A DNA stretch of 64,000 nt. It comes from an uncultured Roseicyclus sp. (GTDB lineage: Bacteria > Pseudomonadota > Alphaproteobacteria > Rhodobacterales > Rhodobacteraceae). This document shows, one piece after another, positions 16,359 to 25,274 of this stretch. The translations under genes and the position numbers were made by a program. Below the pieces are notes generated by a model. That model did not search any database, was not told the origin of the DNA, and saw only the letters and a list, made by a program, of their open reading frames with translations. Numbering within the stretch: the stretch's first letter is position 1; every line of letters begins with the position of its first letter. The stretch lies in the NCBI GenBank assembly GCA_947500415.1, contig CANMRT010000001.1:336982-400981 (forward strand), read 5' to 3'.

Positions 16359-16933
16359 TGTGCTTTCCGCCTTATCAAATCTCTGGCCATGCCTGCGACT
16401 TCATTCGCCATTTCAGGCGCCAAAAAGTGGAGGTCGTCGCTTTGTCTTCGCCCAAACAAGTCGGGTGGGCCGTCAAGCATGATGCCGCGTGTGAGCCACC
16501 ACATGGCCTTCGTCTTTGTCGTGAACGTTACATACCTGTAGGCGTATCCATTTTCGAAGACGTTTACCTTAGTCCCGAGTGTAAGCGATCGAACGACTTC
16601 CCTTTGGTCAAGATCCGCAACAACCGCGCGGTGGTTTGTCAGAGCATAGGTTTCATTGAGACGTCTTGAACGGTCCATGCCAAGACGCCGCCAACCCAAT
16701 GTTGCGAGTATCACCACGGTCGCTACGGGCAAAACGTAGGTCGTAACGTAGTCGGGGGGGTCGACCATAGAGAAAGGCTGTTCGGCCGAAGCAAACTGCA
16801 ATGATCCAATGACAAATAAGCTCAGATAGAGGTCAATCCAAGAAAAGAGGTAGGGCTTGGCGGATGGTTTTCCTTGCCACACGACTTGCTCATCCTCCCA
16901 TAGGTGCCGCGTCCAGTCGTAGTCGTCGCTCAC
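16355..16933 (-). CDS. PH-like (bPH2-type) membrane protein B
   Basis: A 192-residue paralogue of the protein encoded at 15223-15846. Shared elements are WQGKPS (19-24), two hydrophobic segments (about 29-50 and 63-80) and [12 protein letters not shown] (94-105). The remaining domain looks beta-rich with a helical end, as in PH-like folds. Its start lies within the last bases of pyrB (overlap of 4 nt), and its end overlaps the tail-anchored gene by 4 nt. Function unknown; being sandwiched between pyrB and the dihydroorotase-like gene does not by itself show a role in pyrimidine synthesis. Confidence 0.72.
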   Translation of the reverse strand: MSDDYDWTRHLWEDEQVVWQGKPSAKPYLFSWIDLYLSLFVIGSLQFASAEQPFSMVDPPDYVTTYVLPVATVVILATLGWRRLGMDRSRRLNETYALTNHRAVVADLDQREVVRSLTLGTKVNVFENGYAYRYVTFTTKTKAMWWLTRGIMLDGPPDLFGRRQSDDLHFLAPEMANEVAGMARDLIRRKAQ

Positions 16934-17874
16934 GCCGCCGCTCTCCGCTCCCGCAAATTCTCCGCCAGCAGTTCCATCGCCGCCATCCGCACGGCGACGC
17001 CCATCTCCACCTGCTCCTGAATGACGGACCGGTTGATGTCGTCGGCCAGCACGCCGTCGATTTCCACACCCCTGTTCATCGGGCCGGGGTGCATCACAAT
17101 CGCATCGTCTTTCGCCACCGACAGCTTCGCGGCGTCCAGACCGTAGCGGTGGTAGTATTCGCGCTCTGACGGGATAAAACCGCCGTCCATGCGCTCTTTC
17201 TGGAGGCGCAGCATCATCACCACGTCGCAGCCTTCCAGACCCGTTTCCATGTTGTCGTAGACCTCAACCCCCCAATCCGCGACTCCGGAAGGCATCAGGG
17301 TTGGCGGGCCGATCAGGCGGATGCGGTTTTCCATCTTGCCCAGCAGCAGGATGTTTGAGCGCGCCACGCGGGAGTGGGCGATGTCGCCGCAGATCGCGAT
17401 GTTGAGGCGGTGGAGGCGGCCCTTGGCGCGGCGGATCGTCAGCGCATCGAGCAAGGCCTGCGTGGGGTGTTCGTGCCGCCCGTCGCCTGCGTTCAGGACG
17501 GCGCAATTCACCTTGTCGGCCAGTAGCTTTACAGCGCCGGAATGCGGGTGGCGGACGACCAGAAGGTCCGGATGCATGGCGTTGAGCGTGAGGGCAGTGT
17601 CGATCAGCGTCTCGCCCTTTTTCACCGATGACGTCTGCATCGCCATGTTCATCACGTCGGCCCCAAGGCGTTTGCCCGCAATCTCGAAACTCGCCTGTGT
17701 GCGGGTCGAATTCTCGAAGAACATGTTGATCTGGGTCAGGCCCTTGAGCGGCTGGCCGTGGTCACGGCTACCACGTTCGGCCTCGGCATGGATGTCGGCG
17801 CGGTCGAGGAGGGTGGTGATTTCCGGGGGCGACAGCTCTTCGATGCCAAGAAGATGCGGCTTGTCGAAACTCAT
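16930..17874 (-). CDS. pyrB: Aspartate carbamoyltransferase catalytic subunit
   Basis: Cytosolic enzyme joining carbamoyl phosphate and aspartate in pyrimidine synthesis; 314 residues, the usual length. The carbamoyl-phosphate loop FFENSTRTQ (about 53-61), the SVKKGET loop and HPTQALLD are all intact. A GGAGGG ribosome site 7 nt before the ATG supports the start. It heads a tightly overlapping minus-strand operon: pyrB, three membrane-associated unknown genes, a dihydroorotase-like gene and plsY. No pyrI is present, consistent with the class that assembles with a dihydroorotase-like partner. Confidence 0.96.
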   Translation of the reverse strand: MSFDKPHLLGIEELSPPEITTLLDRADIHAEAERGSRDHGQPLKGLTQINMFFENSTRTQASFEIAGKRLGADVMNMAMQTSSVKKGETLIDTALTLNAMHPDLLVVRHPHSGAVKLLADKVNCAVLNAGDGRHEHPTQALLDALTIRRAKGRLHRLNIAICGDIAHSRVARSNILLLGKMENRIRLIGPPTLMPSGVADWGVEVYDNMETGLEGCDVVMMLRLQKERMDGGFIPSEREYYHRYGLDAAKLSVAKDDAIVMHPGPMNRGVEIDGVLADDINRSVIQEQVEMGVAVRMAAMELLAENLRERRAAA

Positions 17875-17930
17875 TGGGCGTCCCTCCGGTTTCGCGGCTT
17901 ATAGGCGGGAGGGGTGCTGCGCGGCAAGTC

Positions 17931-18383
17931 TTAGGCGCGGGTGATCGCGACGGTGATGTCTTCGCCCTGACGGTTCACGTGGCGGCGACGATAGAGCTTG
18001 CTGCCGACCCACGCCATGTAACCGGTGGCCCAGGAGCAATCGATCTCGATCCGGTCGGTCCATCGGCAGCCATCGCCTTCGGGCGCAACCGTCAGCGTGT
18101 GGTCCCAGTTGCGGATCATGAAACCAAATTCGCGGCTTTGCACGACCCGCTCCACATGGTCGAGCCGTTCGACATGGACCTGATAGTTCGGGTTCCGCAT
18201 GACGCCCCAGACCGTGACGTTGAGCGTATAGGTCTCCCCCTCCACAAAATTGCCTTTGGGAAGATCTTTGTAGGTGGCAACGCCCCGTGTGGCCTCGGCC
18301 ATTTCCTCAAAGCTGAGGGCCTCGGCGAAGACCGTGTCGGCATCGCGGGGATAGTGGGCGGAGACGGTCAGGATACGTGGCAT
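17931..18383 (-). CDS. SRPBCC-family protein
   Basis: A 150-residue soluble protein with the START/Bet v1-like SRPBCC pattern: an N-terminal strand MPRILTVSAHYPRDADTVFAEAL, a helix and long antiparallel strands (YQVHVERLDHVERVVQSREFGF, WTDRIEIDCSWATGYMAWVGSKLYRRRH). Members bind hydrophobic ligands, but the ligand cannot be told here. The start at MPRILTVS (ATG at 18383) gives the usual family N-terminus. It lies 56 nt upstream of pyrB on the same strand and diverges from the uracil-DNA glycosylase gene. Confidence 0.78.
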   Translation of the reverse strand: MPRILTVSAHYPRDADTVFAEALSFEEMAEATRGVATYKDLPKGNFVEGETYTLNVTVWGVMRNPNYQVHVERLDHVERVVQSREFGFMIRNWDHTLTVAPEGDGCRWTDRIEIDCSWATGYMAWVGSKLYRRRHVNRQGEDITVAITRA

Positions 18384-18439
18384 GCACGACACGATGGCAG
18401 GCCTTTCCGCCCCCCGCAATAGGGCCTAGCTTGGCGGCT

Positions 18440-19222
18440 ATGGACGAGTCGCTGGAATATTGGGACGCGGTGGCCGCGTTGGATTGGCAGGTGGAGCTGG
18501 GAGCCGATGAGGCGATCCTGGATGTGCCTGTGGATCGATTCGATTTGCCCGCCCCGGCGCCCAAGCCGAAACCGGCAACGGCCCCGGTGACGCAGGCCGC
18601 GCCGGTGCAACCTGCAGCGCCAGCGGTTGACACGGTCGCCATCTCGAAACAGCTGGCCGAAAGCGCCGGGTCAATGGAGGTTTTGCGCGCGGCGTTGGAA
18701 GGGTTCGAGCACTGCGAGCTGAAACGCGGTGCACGGAATTTCGTGTTCAGCGACGGGCATTCCTCGGCCCGCGTGATGGTTGTGGGCGAAGCTCCGGGCC
18801 GGGACGAGGATCAGCAAGGCAAGCCTTTCGTGGGGCGGGCGGGGCAGTTGCTCGACAAGATGTTTGCCGCGATTGGGTTGGACCGGCAGGTGGATGGGGC
18901 AGGCGGGCTTTACATCACCAACATGCTACCCTGGCGGCCGCCACAGAACCGCGATCCGAAGCCAGAAGAGCTGGCCATGATGCAGCCTTTCACCCGGCGG
19001 CATATCGAATTGGCGAACCCGGATGTGGTGGTGCTGATGGGCAACCACGCCTGTTCCGGATTGCTCGGGCGGCGTGGAATTACGCGGATGCGGGGGAATT
19101 GGGAGGATGTGCTGGGCAAACCGGCAATGCCGATGTTCCACCCGGCGTATTTGCTAAGGAACCCGGCGGCGAAGCGGGAGGCCTGGGCCGATCTGCTGGA
19201 GATCAAGGCGCGGTTGGGGTGA
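18440..19222 (+). CDS. Uracil-DNA glycosylase, family-4-like without Fe-S ligands
   Basis: A 260-residue DNA repair enzyme. Residues 1-65 are a Pro- and Ala-rich extension; the glycosylase domain follows. Motif A GEAPGRDED (116-124) and motif B FHPAYLLR (233-240) are those of family 4. The four cysteines that hold the 4Fe-4S cluster in family 4 are mostly absent: C92 remains, the second position of the CxxC is Lys95, and the later pair is Trp165 (in LPWRPPQNR) and Met181. This pattern appears to be an alphaproteobacterial variant. Uracil excision is inferred. The next gene starts 2 nt after the stop. Confidence 0.85.
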   Translation: MDESLEYWDAVAALDWQVELGADEAILDVPVDRFDLPAPAPKPKPATAPVTQAAPVQPAAPAVDTVAISKQLAESAGSMEVLRAALEGFEHCELKRGARNFVFSDGHSSARVMVVGEAPGRDEDQQGKPFVGRAGQLLDKMFAAIGLDRQVDGAGGLYITNMLPWRPPQNRDPKPEELAMMQPFTRRHIELANPDVVVLMGNHACSGLLGRRGITRMRGNWEDVLGKPAMPMFHPAYLLRNPAAKREAWADLLEIKARLG

Positions 19223-19224
19223 GG

Positions 19225-19752
19225 ATGCCTCGCGCGCTCCTCGGACCCTTGGTCCTCCTCGCAGCGTTGCCTGCTTGGGCGGAACCGTTTGGTGTCGTGG
19301 ATTTGGAAACGCTGGCCGGGTCCGGTACCGTGCATGGTCCAATCAGCGTGGCGGATGGATTGGTTCTGTTCCGGGACGAGGCTGGAGAGGTCGCGTTGTG
19401 CGACCCGGCGAGAGGCCGCAACTTCGCGGAACTGGTGATCGAGTTGCAGATGGCGCAGACCGTATTGCTGGCCTGTCCCGGCCTGACAAACCCGAACCGG
19501 ACGGGCCGCGTCGCTGCGATGCGCGCGCTGGCCTTGCCGCGCTATGCTGAGCGGGCCGGTGTGGAGGAGGGTGTTGTTGAGGCGGCCTTCGACGCGCGGG
19601 CGGAGGCGGAGGTGGAGTTGGTCACGCGGTGCGGTGTGCGGGCGAATGAGATTGTGGCGGATGTGTCCGAGGATTGGTTTGAAACGCGGCTGCGAGAGGC
19701 GATGGAGGCGGAGCGGTTGCCTGCGCTGAGATGCCCGAGGGAGTTTCCATGA
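19225..19752 (+). CDS. Secreted hypothetical protein
   Basis: A 175-residue protein with a clear signal peptide (MPRALLGPLVLLAALPAWA, cleavage after residue 19), so it is probably periplasmic. The mature part holds several cysteines (CDPARG, LACPGL, TRCGVRAN, ALRCPREFP), which may form disulfides. I do not recognise the family. The ATG at 19225 is preferred over a longer frame because of the signal peptide. The stop overlaps the moaB start (ATGA). Confidence 0.72.
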   Translation: MPRALLGPLVLLAALPAWAEPFGVVDLETLAGSGTVHGPISVADGLVLFRDEAGEVALCDPARGRNFAELVIELQMAQTVLLACPGLTNPNRTGRVAAMRALALPRYAERAGVEEGVVEAAFDARAEAEVELVTRCGVRANEIVADVSEDWFETRLREAMEAERLPALRCPREFP

Positions 19753-20291
19753 CACGTTTCGACGAAACCCGCCCCTTCATCCCCTGCCGCATCGCCGTCC
19801 TTGCCGTCAGCGATACGCGCACGCTGGCCGAAGACAAATCCGGCGCCGTGCTTGTTCAGCGTCTGACTGATGCAGGCCACAGCCTCGCTGCGCGGCACAT
19901 CCTGCGCGATGACCGCGACGCCATCGCAGAGCAACTCCGCGACTGGTGTGCCAATGCTGAGATAGACGTGATCCTGAGCACCGGTGGCACAGGGCTGACC
20001 GGGCGCGATGTGACGGTTGAGGCCCACAGGGACGTCTATGAAAAGGAAATCGACGCATTCGGTACCGTTTTTGCCCATGTCTCTATGGCCAAGATCGGCA
20101 CCTCTGCCGTGCAATCTCGCGCCACCGGGGGCGTGGCGAACGGCACGTACCTGTTTGCGCTTCCCGGATCATCAGGGGCTTGCAAGGATGCCTGGGACGA
20201 AATCCTTGCCTATCAGCTCGACTACCGGCACCGGCCCTGCAACTTCGTGGAAATAATGCCGCGTCTTGATGAGCATAAGCGACGGAAATAA
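19749..20291 (+). CDS. moaB: Molybdenum cofactor biosynthesis protein B
   Basis: MoaB/Mog-type protein of 180 residues, involved in adenylylation of molybdopterin or late molybdenum cofactor assembly. Family signatures are VLAVSDTRTLAEDKSG, the STGGTGLTGRDVT glycine-rich loop, and LFALPGSSGACKDAW. I start at MTRFDETRPFIPC (ATG at 19749), coupled to the preceding stop and with an AGGGAG ribosome site. The molybdenum theme matches moaD and moaE at 4.3-5 kb, but it is not in their operon. Confidence 0.93.
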   Translation: MTRFDETRPFIPCRIAVLAVSDTRTLAEDKSGAVLVQRLTDAGHSLAARHILRDDRDAIAEQLRDWCANAEIDVILSTGGTGLTGRDVTVEAHRDVYEKEIDAFGTVFAHVSMAKIGTSAVQSRATGGVANGTYLFALPGSSGACKDAWDEILAYQLDYRHRPCNFVEIMPRLDEHKRRK

Positions 20292-20372
20292 CGCCCTCGC
20301 GCGTGTTCTTGGACGTGGCTGCCTTCGCCGCTACATAGAAGACATCGCTTTACCTAACCCAGGGAAACCCAA

Positions 20373-21830
20373 ATGCGGTTCTTAGGTCGTGCTTTGCTTG
20401 GACTTTTCCTGACGGCTATGACGGTCGGCTTGCTGGCTGTGGCCGGATACACGACATATGGCGCGCTTCAGGCGCGGTGGGCCGATGAAGGCAGGCCGGC
20501 ACAGGGGCGGGAACGGGTGTTTGCGGTGGAAGTTGCGCCGCTGATCTTCGGGGAAGAAACGCCGGTCCTGACGGCCTTTGGCGAAATCCTGTCACGCCGT
20601 ACATTGGAATTGCGCGCGCCCGCCGAGGGTACAGTGGTTGAACTGGCCGAGGCATTTGAGGAGGGCGGGGCGGTTGAGGCAGGGCAATTGCTCTTGCGGA
20701 TTGACCCGTTCGAAGCACAATCGGCCCGCGATACCTCCGCTGCCGATCTCCGCGATGCTGAGAACGAACTGGCTGAGGCGGAACGCGCACTGGACTTGTC
20801 AGCCGAGGAGTTGGCTGCGGCCCGCGCACAGGCCGACTTGCGCGCCAATGCGCTGGCCCGTGCGCGTGATCTGGCAGAGCGGGGCGTGGGCTCTGCGGCT
20901 GCCGTGGAAACCGCCGAATTGGCTGCGGCCACAGCGGAGCAAGCGATCCTGTCACAACGCCGCGCCATGGCGCAGGCGGAGGCGCGGGTGGACAACGCGG
21001 GCACGGCCCTGGACCGGCGCCGCATTGCGCTGGCCGAAGCGGAGCGGCGCTTGGCGCAGACCGAACTGATGGCCGAATTCGACGGCGTTTTGACGGGTGT
21101 CGATGCCGCCGAGGGCCGATTGGTGAACCGCAACGAACGTCTGGCGAGCCTGATCGACGCCGACGCGCTTGAAGTGGCCTTTCGCGTTTCTACGGCGCAA
21201 TACGTGCGGCTTTTGGATGAGGATGGCCGCCTGCCGCAATTGCCCGTCCGTGTGATCCTCGACGTATTCGGATTAGACGTGCAGGCCGAGGCGACGTTGA
21301 CCCGCGAAAGCGGCTCGGTGGAAGAGGGTCAGTCGGGTCGCCTTCTGTTTGCGCGCCTTGATGGACCGCGCGGGATGCGTGTGGGTGATTTCGTGCGGGT
21401 TGAGGTTGATGAACCCGCCTTGCCGTTTGTGGCCCGTTTGCCCGCGACTGCGCTCGGCTCCGATGGGCAGATACTCGTTTTGAGCGACGACGACGTGCTG
21501 GAGGCCATCTCGGTCGATCTCCTCCGCCGTCAGGGCGACGATGTGTTGATCCGGGGAGAGGGGCTGCGGGATCGAGAGGTCGTTCTGACGCGCACGCCGG
21601 TTCTGGGGGACGGCATTCGCGTCAACCCGATCCGGCCGCAAGCGGAAGGATCGCCCGAAGAACCGGACACCATAGCGCTTGACCCCGAACGCCGCGCGCG
21701 GCTGATTTCGTTTGTCGAGGGCAACAGCTTTATCCCGACGGATGTGCGGGACAGGATGCTGCGCCAGTTGAACGAGGAAGAGGTGCCTGCGCGCATGGTG
21801 GCCCGCATCGAAGCACGGATGGGCAGCTGA
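20373..21830 (+). CDS. RND efflux periplasmic adaptor (membrane fusion protein)
   Basis: A 485-residue HlyD/AcrA-type adaptor. An N-terminal hydrophobic helix (about 5-30) anchors it in the inner membrane. The lipoyl half-domains (TFGEILSRRTLELRAPAEGTVVEL and EFDGVLTGVDAAEGRLV) flank a long Ala/Glu/Arg-rich coiled-coil hairpin at about 115-230, followed by beta-barrel and membrane-proximal domains. After about residue 430 comes an unusual charged tail with two helices (ERRARLISFVEGNS to the end). The permease gene begins one base after the stop. Substrate unknown. Confidence 0.92.
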   Translation: MRFLGRALLGLFLTAMTVGLLAVAGYTTYGALQARWADEGRPAQGRERVFAVEVAPLIFGEETPVLTAFGEILSRRTLELRAPAEGTVVELAEAFEEGGAVEAGQLLLRIDPFEAQSARDTSAADLRDAENELAEAERALDLSAEELAAARAQADLRANALARARDLAERGVGSAAAVETAELAAATAEQAILSQRRAMAQAEARVDNAGTALDRRRIALAEAERRLAQTELMAEFDGVLTGVDAAEGRLVNRNERLASLIDADALEVAFRVSTAQYVRLLDEDGRLPQLPVRVILDVFGLDVQAEATLTRESGSVEEGQSGRLLFARLDGPRGMRVGDFVRVEVDEPALPFVARLPATALGSDGQILVLSDDDVLEAISVDLLRRQGDDVLIRGEGLRDREVVLTRTPVLGDGIRVNPIRPQAEGSPEEPDTIALDPERRARLISFVEGNSFIPTDVRDRMLRQLNEEEVPARMVARIEARMGS

Positions 21831-21831
21831 C

Positions 21832-24800
21832 ATGCGCGCCCTTCCCGACAGCGCTGGCGGTATCCTGAGTTACTTCACACGGCATCGGACCGCCGCGAAC
21901 CTTTTGCTGGTGATGATGGTCGTCGCAGGCCTTGCCGCATTTCCCCAGATGCGCGCGCAGTTCTTTCCCGATGTCGTCAGCGACACGGTCGAGTTGCGGT
22001 TTGTTTGGGACGGTGCAGGTGCGGAGGACGTGGACGAAGGCATTGTGGCCATCGTCGAGCCCACGCTGATCGCGGTGCCTGGTGTCGTCTCCTCCGAGGC
22101 GCAGTCAAGCGAGGGGCGCGCCTATATCGGGCTGGAGTTTGAGCCCGGCTGGGACATGGACCGCGCCAACGATGATGTGCAAGCGGCGCTGGATACGATC
22201 ACCGACCTGCCCGAAGACGCCGAAGAGGGGCAGGTGCGGCGCGGCAATTGGTCGGACCGGGTTACGGATGTGGTCATCACCGGGCCCGTGGCGACGGAGC
22301 AGATAGGGCGCTTTGCCGACGAGCTGGTCACGCGCCTGTTCGATGTTGGTGTCACGAATACGACGATCCGGGGGGTGGCGGCGCCTGAGACCATCGTTGA
22401 AGTCCCTTCGGCCAATCTGATCCGCTACGACATCACGATGGCCGAAATTGCCCGCGTGATTGGTGAAGCGGTCGCGACCTCCCCCGCCGGTGATGTGGAT
22501 GCCGCCAACGCCCGTATCCGCACAGGCTCCGCCGCGCGCACGGCAGAAGCGATTTCAGCACTGACCTTGCGGATCAACGCTGATGGCTCGCCTCTGACGG
22601 TTGGCGACGTGGCTCTGATCGAGGTCAACGGCATCGATCGGGAACGTGCCTATTTTGTGGGGGAGAACCCCGCGATCATCATCCGCGTCGACCGCACCGA
22701 AGATGGGGATGCCATCGAGATGCAGCAACAGGTCGAACGGGTTGCGGCGGCGATGGAGCCCACGTTACCGGCGGGCACTTCGATTGACCTGATCAATACG
22801 ACTGCGGACGCGATTTCGGGTCGCCTGAACATCCTGCTCGACAATGCGTTGCTTGGGCTTGGTCTCGTTGTTGCGCTGCTGTTCCTGTTCCTGAACGCGC
22901 GCACGGCTTTCTGGGTCGCCATGGGTATTCCGGTTGCGATGATTGCGGCCATCGGCCTGATGTGGACGGCGGGGATTACGATCAACATGATCTCGCTTTT
23001 CGCTTTGATCATCACGCTGGGCATCGTTGTGGATGACGCCATCGTGGTGGGCGAACACGCCGACTACCGTGCGCGCAATCTGGGCGAACCACCGGTTGTT
23101 GCCGCCGAAAACGCCGCTCGCCGCATGGCGGCACCCGTCTTCTCGGCCACGATCACAACGGTTCTCGCCTTCGCGGGATTGGTCGCCGTCGGTGGGCGCT
23201 TTGGCGACTTGATCGCCGACATTCCCTTCACCGTAATTGTTGTTCTGGCAGCAAGCCTCGTGGAATGCTTCCTGATCCTGCCTAACCACATGTCCCACGC
23301 ACTGGCCCATTCCGCCAAAACGCATTGGTACGACATGCCCTCGCGCATCGTGAACCGGGGCTTTGACTGGTTCAAAGAAACGCTGTTCCGCCCGCTCATG
23401 CGGCTGGTCGTCGTGGCACGCTACCCGGTGATCGCCTTGGTGATCGTGGTCCTGTCCACGCAAACCGCGGCCTTCATCCGGGGCGATGTCGTCTTCCGCT
23501 TCTTCAACGCGCCTGAAACCGGCAGCGTGACAGGGAACTTCGCCATGGTCGACGGAGCCTCGCGCGCCGACACGCTGGCCCAAATGGCCGAGCTTCAGCG
23601 CGCAGCCGAGGCTGTGGCTGCTGAGTTTGAGGCCGAACACGGCGCCAATCCGCTGGACTACGTGCTGGCCCAAGTCGGCGGCACCACGGGCCGTGGCTTG
23701 GCCGGGGCGGACAACAAAGACGCGGACTTGCTCGGATCACTCGACATCGAATTGATCTCCGCCGACCTGCGCCCGTATTCCAGCTTTGCCTTCGCAGCCG
23801 CTCTGCAGGACGAGGTGCGCCAACTGCCGGTGACGGAGACGCTCAGCTTCCGGGGTTTCCGGGGCGGACCCGGCGGCGATGCCATCGATGTGCAGATATT
23901 TGGAGCAGACACCGCGACCCTAAAAGAGGCCTCGGAAGCGCTGCAAACAGCCCTTGTCGTCTATCCCGAGGTAACAGGTCTCGAAGACTCAATGGCTTAT
24001 GACCGGGAGGAATTGAGCCTTGAGTTGACTCCGCAGGGTGAGGCGCTGGGCTTCGATATCGGCACCCTCGGCAGCACACTGCGCAACCGCCTTGGTGGGA
24101 TCGAGGCCGCGACCTATCCCGAGGGTCCCCGAACCGCCGCGATCCGGGTCGAGCTTCCGGCCGATGAACTAACAGCCGATTTCCTCGATCGCACCCTGCT
24201 GCGCGCCGATAGCGGGCAATATGTGCCGCTCGCAGACATCGTAACTGTCACCTCGCGGCAAGGGTTTTCTACTATCGCGCGCGAAAACGGCATTCGCCTT
24301 CTGACCGTCTCAGGCGACCTGAGCGAGGATGATCCGGCGCGCGCGGAACTTGTGATGACGGAATTGCGCGAGGTCATTATCCCGCAGATCGAGTCTGAAT
24401 ACGGTGTCGCCACGCAATTGTCAGGCCTTGCAGAACAGGAACAGGCGTTCCTGACCGATGCGCTGGTTGGGTTCCTGTTGTGCCTCGTGGGCATCTACCT
24501 TGTGTTGGCGTGGATCTTCGCGAGCTGGTTCAGGCCGATGGTCGTGATGGCAATTATTCCATTCGGGCTTGTCGGCACGATTTTCGGCCACCTCGCTTGG
24601 GATGTGCCGCTGAGTATGTTCACGGTGGTGGGTCTGATCGGGATGACGGGGATCATCATCAACGACTCTATCGTTCTGGTCACGACCGTCGACGAATATG
24701 CAGAAAAGCGTGGCCTGTTCCCAGCGATCGTCGACGGCGCCTGTGACCGTCTGCGTCCGGTCCTTTTGACCACGCTGACGACAGTACTTGGCCTTATGCC

Positions 24801-25212
24801 GCTGCTCTATGAAGGCTCCCAAGACGCGCAGTTCCTCAAGCCCACAGTCATCACGCTGGTCTACGGGCTTGGGTTCGGCATGGTGATTGTTTTGCTAGTC
24901 GTGCCCGCACTCCTGGCCATCGGGCAGGACTTCGGCCAACAGGTGCGCGGTTTCCGAAGGGCTCTTGGCTCTGCGGGGCACAGCCGTGGGTTGGCGCTTG
25001 GCATCGGAGTGATGTGCACGTTGGTGGCTGGCCTCTTCGCAGCGACCTTCGGGGCGCTCATTGGAAGCGGCGAAATGTGGGGGCCGTTTGCGTCGATGGG
25101 CGCAGGGCCTGCCGCAGCATTTGGCACCTTCGTCGGCGCGACAGCCCTTCTTTGCGCATTGGCCTACGCGCTCGCCATGGTCCTAAGACTGATCCGGCCA
25201 AGCAATGCCTGA
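21832..25212 (+). CDS. RND-family efflux permease
   Basis: Inner-membrane proton-driven pump of 1126 residues, about 80 longer than AcrB. The twelve-helix RND plan with two large periplasmic loops is visible. The proton-relay pair Asp401-Asp402 sits in helix 4 (LGIVVDDAIVVGEH). The second half repeats with GMTGIIINDSIVLV. The excess length is a C-terminal addition (about residues 1040-1126) with two more hydrophobic segments. It is coupled to the adaptor gene; no outer-membrane channel gene is next to it, so a shared TolC-like protein is expected. Substrate unknown. Confidence 0.93.
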   Translation: MRALPDSAGGILSYFTRHRTAANLLLVMMVVAGLAAFPQMRAQFFPDVVSDTVELRFVWDGAGAEDVDEGIVAIVEPTLIAVPGVVSSEAQSSEGRAYIGLEFEPGWDMDRANDDVQAALDTITDLPEDAEEGQVRRGNWSDRVTDVVITGPVATEQIGRFADELVTRLFDVGVTNTTIRGVAAPETIVEVPSANLIRYDITMAEIARVIGEAVATSPAGDVDAANARIRTGSAARTAEAISALTLRINADGSPLTVGDVALIEVNGIDRERAYFVGENPAIIIRVDRTEDGDAIEMQQQVERVAAAMEPTLPAGTSIDLINTTADAISGRLNILLDNALLGLGLVVALLFLFLNARTAFWVAMGIPVAMIAAIGLMWTAGITINMISLFALIITLGIVVDDAIVVGEHADYRARNLGEPPVVAAENAARRMAAPVFSATITTVLAFAGLVAVGGRFGDLIADIPFTVIVVLAASLVECFLILPNHMSHALAHSAKTHWYDMPSRIVNRGFDWFKETLFRPLMRLVVVARYPVIALVIVVLSTQTAAFIRGDVVFRFFNAPETGSVTGNFAMVDGASRADTLAQMAELQRAAEAVAAEFEAEHGANPLDYVLAQVGGTTGRGLAGADNKDADLLGSLDIELISADLRPYSSFAFAAALQDEVRQLPVTETLSFRGFRGGPGGDAIDVQIFGADTATLKEASEALQTALVVYPEVTGLEDSMAYDREELSLELTPQGEALGFDIGTLGSTLRNRLGGIEAATYPEGPRTAAIRVELPADELTADFLDRTLLRADSGQYVPLADIVTVTSRQGFSTIARENGIRLLTVSGDLSEDDPARAELVMTELREVIIPQIESEYGVATQLSGLAEQEQAFLTDALVGFLLCLVGIYLVLAWIFASWFRPMVVMAIIPFGLVGTIFGHLAWDVPLSMFTVVGLIGMTGIIINDSIVLVTTVDEYAEKRGLFPAIVDGACDRLRPVLLTTLTTVLGLMPLLYEGSQDAQFLKPTVITLVYGLGFGMVIVLLVVPALLAIGQDFGQQVRGFRRALGSAGHSRGLALGIGVMCTLVAGLFAATFGALIGSGEMWGPFASMGAGPAAAFGTFVGATALLCALAYALAMVLRLIRPSNA

Positions 25213-25274
25213 CGCGTGTGCTCGCATCTGTGTTCTGTGAAAATGCCAGGGAGCGTGAAGGGATTTCCCCTCGC

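Noticed and set aside
25213-25274. Imperfect GC-rich inverted repeat between the RND permease and the DsbD-alpha-like gene
   Set aside because: Arms are mismatched and there is no T-run; too weak to call a terminator although one is expected at this convergent junction.
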